Positions 7,769-13,887 of a DNA stretch of 15,911 nucleotides are shown one piece after another (position 1 is the first letter of the stretch; each line of letters begins with the position of its first letter). This DNA comes from JASMTM01 sp964441735. Lineage in GTDB: Bacteria > Thermotogota > Thermotogae > Petrotogales > Kosmotogaceae. The DNA lies in the NCBI GenBank assembly GCA_964441735.1, contig CAYTVB010000042.1, positions 1 through 15,911 on the forward strand. Reading direction: 5' to 3'. Made by a program: the position numbers and the translations under genes. The notes beneath the pieces were generated by a model. The model was not told the origin of the DNA. It did no database searches and saw only the letters and a list, made by a program, of their open reading frames with translations.

Positions 7769-8554
7769 ATGGAACTTAAAAATTGGAACAACATTAAAAT
7801 GTACGATCTTACCCAAACAATAAGCCATTTAACACCACCATGGCCAACATATGAGCCACTACAGATTAAATTCTTTAAAAGGTTAGCACCAAATGGCGCA
7901 AATGGACAGTTGTTAACCCATTCAAATCATGTAGGCACACATCTTGACGGTTCACTTCATTTTTGCACGCACGGAAGAGATATTGCCAGTATTCCTCTAG
8001 AAGAGTTGATTGGTCCGGGTGTGATTGTAGACTTATCCGATATTGCTGAAGACTATGGCATTTACACATCTGAAGATATTGAGAAACGTGTTGAGGTAAA
8101 AGAAGGTGACATTTTAATTATTAATACAGGATATCACAAATATGCCTATGATCAACCCGAAGCAGATGAGGTTAGATACATGATAAAACATCCCGGTCCT
8201 ACGAGAGAGTTTGCTGATTGGTGCAAGAAAAAGAAATTAAAGTGGATTGGAGTTGACTGTGGTTCTGCTGACCACCCAATTAATACAAAAATCAGAGATT
8301 GGATGCCCAAAGAGGCTAAAGAATGTAACGAAGTTTTCAAAAAGAAATACGGTAAAGGATTGGAAGAAGTATTCACTCCGGATGACTACCAATTAATGCA
8401 TACCATGCTTTTCCCCCATGATATTATTCATGCTGAAAATGTTGGTGGTGAAATTGATAAACTGCTTAACAAAAGAACTACAATTGGTTGTTTCCCCTGG
8501 AGATTCGTCGGAGGTGAATCAAGTATCTGCAGAATTGTTGCCTTTGATGAATAA
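7769..8554 (+). CDS. Cyclase-family metal-dependent amidohydrolase (kynurenine formamidase / isatin hydrolase superfamily)
   Basis: A 261-residue protein of the PF04199 'cyclase' family. It carries the metal-binding signature HVGTHLDGSLHF (residues 54-65; H54, H58, D60 and H64), and further family motifs HPGPT (141-145) and GVDCGSADHP (161-170), plus H221/E223 in DIIHAENVGGEID. Known members hydrolyse N-formyl or cyclic amides with Mn or Zn, for example N-formylkynurenine or isatin. In this operon a role in opening a hydroxylated heterocyclic ring, giving a ureido or amido acid for the FdrA complex, is a reasonable inference. The strong AGGAGG at 7756-7761, 7 bases before the ATG, suggests high independent translation. 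It lies 22 bases after DUF1116 and 29 bases before the hydroxylase FAD subunit. The substrate is unknown. Confidence 0.87.
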   Translation: MELKNWNNIKMYDLTQTISHLTPPWPTYEPLQIKFFKRLAPNGANGQLLTHSNHVGTHLDGSLHFCTHGRDIASIPLEELIGPGVIVDLSDIAEDYGIYTSEDIEKRVEVKEGDILIINTGYHKYAYDQPEADEVRYMIKHPGPTREFADWCKKKKLKWIGVDCGSADHPINTKIRDWMPKEAKECNEVFKKKYGKGLEEVFTPDDYQLMHTMLFPHDIIHAENVGGEIDKLLNKRTTIGCFPWRFVGGESSICRIVAFDE

Positions 8555-8583
8555 ACACCAACTCAAATACGAGGGTGATAACA

Positions 8584-9459
8584 ATGAATGATTTTATTCT
8601 GCTAAGACCTACTAGCATTTCTGAAGCAATTGAGATGCTTGATAAATATGGATCAAAAGCATCATTAAAAGCTGGTGGAACAGATCTACTCATCTGGATG
8701 AAAAGATCATTTGTCACACCTGATTATTTGATAGATTTAGGACTAATAGACGAGCTGAAAAAAGTAAATAAAGACGAAAAAGAACTCTTTATAGGATCTA
8801 TGGTAACTGTTAATAAACTTTTGGAATGCAGTATAGTAAAGACGAAATTCAAGGCGTTATTTGATGCCTGTAAACTTCACTCTGATCCCATTATAAGAAA
8901 TAAGGCCACTGTGGTAGGGAACGTTTGCTCCGCAGTGCCTTCAGGAGATTTGATTCCTCCCCTTTATTGTTACGACGCACTTGTTAACGTAGAAAGCATC
9001 GAGGGGAAACGAAATGTAACGATCAATGACTTTATTACAGGTCCAAAGACAACTTCTCTTAAGCCAAATGAATTGGTAACGGGAGTAACAATCCCTATTC
9101 CTGAAGGGACTACTACTGGCTGTTTTCTAAAAGCAGGAAGGAGAACAGCACTTGATATAGCTCAGGCTGGTGTTTGTTGCACATTAACGAAAAATACTGT
9201 GAAAGACTATCATCTTTCTTTTTGTGCAGTATCTCCAAAACCCGTAAGAGCAAAAGAGGCAGAAAAGATTCTTAATAATGCCAAAGAAATTGATAATACT
9301 CTTTTAGATAAAGTATCAGAAAGTATTGTGAACGTAATCAATCCCATCAGTGACGCCAGAGCAAGCAAAGAATATCGAACAGAAATGATAAAACAATTAA
9401 CAAAGCGAGCTATTTTGAAGTGCAACTACCCTGATTTCGAAAGAGGGGGCACAATGTGA
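8584..9459 (+). CDS. Xanthine-dehydrogenase-family FAD-binding subunit
   Basis: A 291-residue protein of the CoxM/XdhB type. FAD-binding motifs are KAGGTDLLIWMK (29-40) and IRNKATVVGNVCSAVPSGDL (104-123), followed by IPPLYCYDA. The C-terminal CO-dehydrogenase flavoprotein domain includes KAGRRTALDIAQAGV. It carries electrons from the iron-sulfur subunit to FAD and on to an acceptor, likely NAD+ or ferredoxin. The in-frame GTG 8575 would add three residues, but it lies inside the GAGGGTG ribosome binding site (8571-8577), so ATG 8584 is preferred. Its TGA overlaps the next start as TGATG. Subunit order FAD, [2Fe-2S], Mo is that of many three-subunit hydroxylases. Confidence 0.92.
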   Translation: MNDFILLRPTSISEAIEMLDKYGSKASLKAGGTDLLIWMKRSFVTPDYLIDLGLIDELKKVNKDEKELFIGSMVTVNKLLECSIVKTKFKALFDACKLHSDPIIRNKATVVGNVCSAVPSGDLIPPLYCYDALVNVESIEGKRNVTINDFITGPKTTSLKPNELVTGVTIPIPEGTTTGCFLKAGRRTALDIAQAGVCCTLTKNTVKDYHLSFCAVSPKPVRAKEAEKILNNAKEIDNTLLDKVSESIVNVINPISDARASKEYRTEMIKQLTKRAILKCNYPDFERGGTM

Positions 9460-9959
9460 TGGAAATGAAAGAGATCAGGTTTACACTTAATGGCAAAAAG
9501 GTTACCCTAAAAGCTTATGACAATATTACATTGTTGAATGCACTTAGAGAGTATGGAGTTACCAGTTTAAAAAGAGGTTGTGAAGAAGGTGAATGTGGAG
9601 CTTGCACGATTTTAGTAGATGGAGTTCCTCAAAAGTCCTGTATGATGTTTGCTTTTGAAGCCGAAGGAACTTCCATAATAACTTCAGAGGGACTAATAAA
9701 GAATGGAAAACTTCATACTATTCAACAGGCCTTTATTGATGAGGGAGCAATACAGTGTGGTTATTGTACCCCGGGTATGATTATCAGTGCATATGCCCTT
9801 CTACAAAAGAATCCTGAACCATCTGAAAAAGATATTAAGGAAGCGTTATCAGGAAATCTTTGTAGATGCACAGGCTATGTCAGCATAATAAAGGCTGTTA
9901 AAAAAAGTTCTCAGTTAATGAAAAAACAGAGCGAGGCGAAAATTGATGAAACAATCTAA
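9459..9959 (+). CDS. Xanthine-dehydrogenase-family [2Fe-2S] subunit
   Basis: A 166-residue protein with all eight cluster cysteines. The plant-type ferredoxin cluster is CEEGECGAC plus a later Cys (C41, C46, C49, C61). The helical C-terminal cluster is QCGYCTPGM and LCRCTGY (C100, C103, C135, C137). The second cluster passes electrons from molybdopterin, the first passes them on to FAD. ATG 9459 overlaps the FAD-subunit stop (TGATG) and is 9 bases from AGAGGGGG; GTG 9456 and ATG 9465 are alternatives. The tail after the second cluster is about 30 residues, with no extra domain. Confidence 0.94.
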   Translation: MEMKEIRFTLNGKKVTLKAYDNITLLNALREYGVTSLKRGCEEGECGACTILVDGVPQKSCMMFAFEAEGTSIITSEGLIKNGKLHTIQQAFIDEGAIQCGYCTPGMIISAYALLQKNPEPSEKDIKEALSGNLCRCTGYVSIIKAVKKSSQLMKKQSEAKIDETI

Positions 9960-12282
9960 GAGTAATACAGGTGTAGGAAAATGGCTTCCAAGAAAATATG
10001 ACCTTGAAAAAGCAGCCGGGACAATCAGATTTGTTGATGATTTAAAATTTGGGCCTGAATTACTTCATGCAGCAGTTGTTAGATCAGAAATTTCTCATGG
10101 AGAAATATTATCCGTTGATTATTCAAAAGCTTTAGAGATACCCGGTGTTTTAAAAGTAATAGTTGGGGAAGATTTTCCCTATCGCTTTGGTCTTTATCTA
10201 AAGGACAGAAGCCCTTTAGCAATAGATCGAGTAAGATATATGGGTGAACCTGTTGCTCTTGTAGTTGCAGAAACTGAAGACATCGCTCGCAAAGCGGTAA
10301 GAAAAGTAGAAATTAAATATAAAGAACTTGATCCAATTTTTGATCCTGTTAAAGCTGCTTCAGATAATTCTTTACTTGTACATCCCAAACTCGGTGAATA
10401 TGAACACGTTGACTTCGTAATACCGCAACCGGGTACAAACATTGGTAATTGGTTCAAGATTAGAAAGGGCGACACCAAAAAAGCTTTCGAAAAAGCTGAT
10501 CACGTTTTTGAAGAAACAGTTACCTGTCCTCAGATATCCCATGGTTTTTTAGAAACACATTGTTGTATATGTAAACAGGATATGGCTTCCGATGAGATCG
10601 ACATCTGGACAGCTTCTCAATCACCATTCACGGTAAGAGATATAATATCTAAAACCATAAATTACCCACTAAACAAAGTCAGAGTAATAACCCCTCCAAT
10701 CGGTGGTGGTTTTGGGGGCAAAGCTGGAATGACAATAGAGGCCCTTTGCCTTGCTGCGGCAATGAATGAAGACATCAAAGGAAGACCTGTAAAACTATTT
10801 ATCCCCAGAGAAGAAGATATGTTGACCTCCTGGGTAAGACAGGGTTATGTGGCAAAAATAAGATTGGCAGTGGATAATGATGGATATATTCAAGGAATAG
10901 AGAATACTTTATGGTTTGATACAGGTGTTTCTGCAGAGTATGGCGCAAATCCTGTTAGAAGTGCTGGATATACATCCATGGGAGCTTATTACATACCCAA
11001 CATATGGACAGATAGTTATGCGGTTTATACCAATAAACCTTTTGGTGGTGCTTACAGAGGTTTTGGCATACCTGAATTTATGAGTGCTTTAGAAATAGTA
11101 ATAGACACCGTTGCTCACAAAATGGATATTGATCCAGCAGAATTTAGACAGAGAAACCTTATCAAAAAAGGAAAAACTACATGTACTGGTATGCCTATGC
11201 ACGATCACGCTCTTGACAAAATCATTAATAAAGTGGCAAAGAAAATAAAGTTGTCAGAAAACGAGGTTGCCAGAAGAAAAGGATGGCAAAGAGGTAAGGG
11301 CATAGCTCTTGCAATAAAAGCACCTGCGATGCCATCAGATGCTTCATCTTCAGCAATAGTTAAACTAAATGGTGACGGAACTTTAGAAGTGCTTGCTGCC
11401 ACAATGGATATGGGACAGGGAACTTATAGTGCCTTCGCTCAAATTGCTTCAGAGGAACTTGGAATTCCTTATAACTGGGTTAAGGTACACTATCCCGATA
11501 CAACAAGTCATCCTTACGATTGGCAAACAGTGGCAAGCAGATCATGCTGGTCAATGGGTATGGCTGTTAAACGCGCAGCAATAGATGTTAGAAATCAACT
11601 TTTTGAGTTGCTATCTGAATACTGGCAAACTCCCATAGATACAATAACCATAGAAAATGGAATAATAAAATGCAAAAAACTCAATAAATCAATGGAAATA
11701 GATGAAAAGGTTCAGAATGGTTTCAAAATGCCAGATGGATTACTAAAAGGCGGTCCGATTATCGGAAGGGGTTCATTCACTCCACCAGATATAATATATC
11801 CTGACTTAGAAACTGGTTATTCACCTAAGAGTGTCGCTCATTTCACTGTGGGTGCAGTTGGGATAGACTTAGAAGTTGACCCTGAGACAGGTAAGATTGA
11901 AGTAAACAAAGTATGTGCTGGTTATGATGTAGGAAAAGCAATCTCTCCCTTAAATATTCGGGGACAGATAGAAGGTGGAACAGTTCAGGGTATATCCGCA
12001 TGCTTAATGGAAAGCATGATTTACAATGATAAAGGAAAACTTCTAACAGCAGATTTCACAGATTATAAAATCGCTACAATAAAGGATATTCCTGAAGAAA
12101 TAGACTTTTTCTGGGAAGAAACGCCCGAAACGATATCTCCATATGGTAACAGAGGAGTAGGGGAGCATTCAATGATTGCTCCAGCTCCAGCAATAAACAA
12201 CGCAGTGTTTAATGCTACAGGTATTAGAATAAACGACTATCCACTATCCAGAGAAAAAGTGTTCTTTTCACTTAAAAAATGA
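9946..12282 (+). CDS. Xanthine-dehydrogenase-family molybdopterin-binding (catalytic) subunit
   Basis: A 778-residue large subunit of normal length. The N-terminal hammerhead domain (about 15-135) contains KAAGTIRFVDDLKF and RYMGEPVALVVAETEDIARKA. The Mo-cofactor domains show PPIGGGFGGKAGM (about 250-262), FGGAYRGFGIPE, MDMGQGTYSAFAQIA and, near the end, NRGVGEHSMIAPAPAINNA. In the last, E740 is the expected catalytic base. Such enzymes hydroxylate a ring carbon of heterocycles or aldehydes using water. The residue after GGGFGGK is Ala, where bovine xanthine oxidase has Glu802, while the AYRGFG arginine is kept, so plain xanthine specificity is not assured. ATG 9946 is 9 bases from GAGG; TTG 9943 is an alternative. 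It overlaps the Fe-S gene by 14 bases. No XdhC-type maturase is nearby. Confidence 0.93.
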   Translation: MKQSKSNTGVGKWLPRKYDLEKAAGTIRFVDDLKFGPELLHAAVVRSEISHGEILSVDYSKALEIPGVLKVIVGEDFPYRFGLYLKDRSPLAIDRVRYMGEPVALVVAETEDIARKAVRKVEIKYKELDPIFDPVKAASDNSLLVHPKLGEYEHVDFVIPQPGTNIGNWFKIRKGDTKKAFEKADHVFEETVTCPQISHGFLETHCCICKQDMASDEIDIWTASQSPFTVRDIISKTINYPLNKVRVITPPIGGGFGGKAGMTIEALCLAAAMNEDIKGRPVKLFIPREEDMLTSWVRQGYVAKIRLAVDNDGYIQGIENTLWFDTGVSAEYGANPVRSAGYTSMGAYYIPNIWTDSYAVYTNKPFGGAYRGFGIPEFMSALEIVIDTVAHKMDIDPAEFRQRNLIKKGKTTCTGMPMHDHALDKIINKVAKKIKLSENEVARRKGWQRGKGIALAIKAPAMPSDASSSAIVKLNGDGTLEVLAATMDMGQGTYSAFAQIASEELGIPYNWVKVHYPDTTSHPYDWQTVASRSCWSMGMAVKRAAIDVRNQLFELLSEYWQTPIDTITIENGIIKCKKLNKSMEIDEKVQNGFKMPDGLLKGGPIIGRGSFTPPDIIYPDLETGYSPKSVAHFTVGAVGIDLEVDPETGKIEVNKVCAGYDVGKAISPLNIRGQIEGGTVQGISACLMESMIYNDKGKLLTADFTDYKIATIKDIPEEIDFFWEETPETISPYGNRGVGEHSMIAPAPAINNAVFNATGIRINDYPLSREKVFFSLKK

Positions 12283-12833
12283 AAATGAGTGATTCTATGC
12301 AGGCATTGGTTACGTTATTACCAGACAAATTATACAAAAAGGTTCAAAATATCTGGATGGAGTTGAAAAGAGATTTTGATATAAGCAGGGTTCTCGTAAC
12401 TCCTTTTCCGCATATCTCTTTATCCACTGCTGATGGTTATGAAAACATCGATAAAAATCTTGAACAATTCACTTCAGAAGTCAAGCCATTTACAATAAGG
12501 ACAAACGGTCTGGGAATATTTGCCGGGGAAAGACCGCTGCTGTATTTAGAAGTTACAAAGAACAGAGAACTGCTTGATTTTCATGAAGATTTATGGAAAA
12601 TTGTAGATCAAATTGTTATCAATCCTGAAGAATTGTATAGACCTGAATACTGGGTCCCTCACATTACACTTATCTTTTTAGGGGATATAACAAAGGAGAA
12701 TATTGGAGAAATAATGAAGAAATATGCTTTCCAGGATTTTCATTTCGAATTCGAAATAGACAATATATCATTGCTTCAGGGTTCATTTGAAAAAGGCATA
12801 AAGCTGGTAAAAACGTATAAATTAAAAAAATAA
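12279..12833 (+). CDS. 2H phosphoesterase, 2'-5' RNA ligase family
   Basis: A 184-residue protein with the two HxS/T motifs of the 2H superfamily, PFPHISLST (H45, S47) and WVPHITLIF (H128, T130), spaced as in LigT/ThpR and cyclic nucleotide phosphodiesterases. Members open 2',3'-cyclic phosphates or act on related cyclic phosphodiesters. The ATG sits in an ATGA overlap with the stop of the molybdenum subunit, so it is translationally coupled to the operon; ATG 12285 is also possible. Nothing in the sequence explains why a phosphodiesterase should belong to this pathway, so it may be an unrelated passenger gene. No clear terminator hairpin follows it before the convergent nucleotidyltransferase gene 34 bases away. 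Confidence 0.85.
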   Translation: MKMSDSMQALVTLLPDKLYKKVQNIWMELKRDFDISRVLVTPFPHISLSTADGYENIDKNLEQFTSEVKPFTIRTNGLGIFAGERPLLYLEVTKNRELLDFHEDLWKIVDQIVINPEELYRPEYWVPHITLIFLGDITKENIGEIMKKYAFQDFHFEFEIDNISLLQGSFEKGIKLVKTYKLKK

Positions 12834-12867
12834 GTCTTTCTAATCAAATACCGTAATCTTTCTTCTT

Positions 12868-13332
12868 TCATATTCTCCCACTTTTCAAATACTTTATATA
12901 GTTTATTGTGGACTTTCTGTCAAGATAATCTCGCATTATCCTGAACTCAAAATCCACCCTTTTTTCCTCATCCTTTGATAACAACAAAGTCCCCCTTATT
13001 GCAACAGCAGCAAAATCTACAGGAGCATCATTAATTACTTTAACGTCAACTGGTATATCTAAAGTAGTTTCAATTTCATAAGAAAGATCAAGTTCATATG
13101 AAAGACGATTAGAGGGTAGAGGATCAACAAAAACAGCTATATCTATATCCCTAAAAATCTCCTTCTCATTAAAAGAACCGTATATGTATGCTAATATTAC
13201 TTCTTCTCTTTCATGTAATGTCTCTTGCAACAATTCGTACACTCGTTTCTTGTTTTTTGTCTTATAGAAGTAGAGATCCTCTTCTTCTGCATCTTTGTTA
13301 ACGCAAATAAACAAGTCCTTTTTTTCTCTCAA
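12868..13332 (-). CDS. MNT-type nucleotidyltransferase-fold protein (MntA-like, no HEPN partner)
   Basis: A 154-residue minimal nucleotidyltransferase domain protein. It has the signature YIYGSFNEKEIFRDIDIAVF (GS at 52-53, D62 and D64) and a likely third acidic residue D96 in PVDVKVIN. The rest is helical (FEFRIMRDYLDRKSTINYIK). Such proteins are often the antitoxin of MNT-HEPN (type VII) toxin-antitoxin pairs, where they adenylylate the HEPN RNase. No HEPN gene adjoins it: on one side is the convergent 2H gene, on the other a 177-base divergent intergenic region. It starts at TTG 13332 with a strong AGGAGG 7 bases before. It may be an orphan antitoxin, a solo enzyme, or half of a pair whose partner was lost or is elsewhere. 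Confidence 0.78.
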   Translation of the reverse strand: MREKKDLFICVNKDAEEEDLYFYKTKNKKRVYELLQETLHEREEVILAYIYGSFNEKEIFRDIDIAVFVDPLPSNRLSYELDLSYEIETTLDIPVDVKVINDAPVDFAAVAIRGTLLLSKDEEKRVDFEFRIMRDYLDRKSTINYIKYLKSGRI

Positions 13333-13337
13333 AGTAA

Positions 13338-13345
13338 CTCCTCCT
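13338..13345 (-). promoter_or_regulatory. Ribosome binding site for the TTG start of the MNT gene
   Basis: On the minus strand AGGAGGAG precedes TTG 13332 with about 7 bases between the AGGAGG core and the codon, which supports the TTG start. Confidence 0.6.
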
Positions 13346-13359
13346 GTTAATTCACCAAA

Positions 13360-13368
13360 ATTATAGCA
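13360..13368 (-). promoter_or_regulatory. Extended -10 promoter for the MNT nucleotidyltransferase
   Basis: The minus strand reads TGCTATAAT, a full extended -10 element (TGnTATAAT), about 28 bases before the TTG start. No good -35 hexamer is visible, which is common with an extended -10. An imperfect inverted repeat, ATAC-A-GTAT, lies just upstream on the same strand and could bind a repressor. Confidence 0.5.
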
Positions 13369-13457
13369 TACAGTATATTCGAAACTGTTTAATTAAAACC
13401 TTTTCCTCCAACACGTGAAATGAATTTTTTCAAAATCTTCTGCTTTCTATGGAGGTA

Positions 13458-13463
13458 TATAAT
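13458..13463 (+). promoter_or_regulatory. -10 box for the ferredoxin gene
   Basis: A perfect TATAAT lies 46 bases before the ferredoxin ATG in the divergent intergenic region (13333-13509). The -35 region (about 13434-13441) is poor, so this is a partial match. Apart from the two divergent promoters, no other element was seen in this gap. Confidence 0.4.
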
Positions 13464-13509
13464 TAAAATAGAAATTTCAATAAACAACTAACTGAAAGGA
13501 GAATTAACT

Positions 13510-13782
13510 ATGCCCTGGGTTAAACAAGAAGATTGTAATGGATGTGAACTTTGCGTAAAAGCCTGCCCTGTTGAAGGAGCCATAGTAATGAAGAATGGTA
13601 AGGCTCATATAAATGAGGCCATATGCACTCGATGTGGTTTGTGTATTGACGCATGTCCTCAAAACGCTATTCGACCTAACTCTGAAAACCCATTGAAACG
13701 AGGAAGAGGAATGGAACCGGGAAGAGGCCGCGGTGGCGGAAAAGGCCGAGGAATGGGAAGAGGCAAAAAAGGCGGATTTTAG
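13510..13782 (+). CDS. Two-cluster [4Fe-4S] ferredoxin with Gly/Arg/Lys-rich tail
   Basis: A 90-residue protein. Two CxxCxxCxxxCP motifs, CNGCELCVKACP (C9, C12, C15, C19) and CTRCGLCIDACP (C39, C42, C45, C49), make a bacterial 2x[4Fe-4S] ferredoxin, a soluble low-potential electron carrier. From residue 63 on, the tail of about 28 residues is almost only Gly, Arg, Lys and Met (RGRGMEPGRGRGGGKGRGMG and beyond). The tail is not part of the ferredoxin fold and is likely disordered; it could bind nucleic acid, acidic partners or metal-cofactor proteins, all of which is inference. It starts at ATG 13510, 8 bases from AAAGGAG. It is separated from the catabolic operon by the divergent MNT gene, so shared regulation is not shown, though it could serve the hydroxylase. 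Confidence 0.9.
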   Translation: MPWVKQEDCNGCELCVKACPVEGAIVMKNGKAHINEAICTRCGLCIDACPQNAIRPNSENPLKRGRGMEPGRGRGGGKGRGMGRGKKGGF

Positions 13783-13887
13783 TAATAAAACATATCAGTA
13801 AACAGATTTTATCAACAACGGTGTCTCCTCCAGGTATTAGTATTTACAATTATTGTGCTTTAATAATACTGACAGGGAGGTGAAAAA

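Noticed and set aside
13784..13813. AT-only hairpin after the ferredoxin (ATAAAA with TTTTAT) as a terminator.
   Set aside because: The stem has no G-C core and no following T run, so it is not a credible intrinsic terminator.
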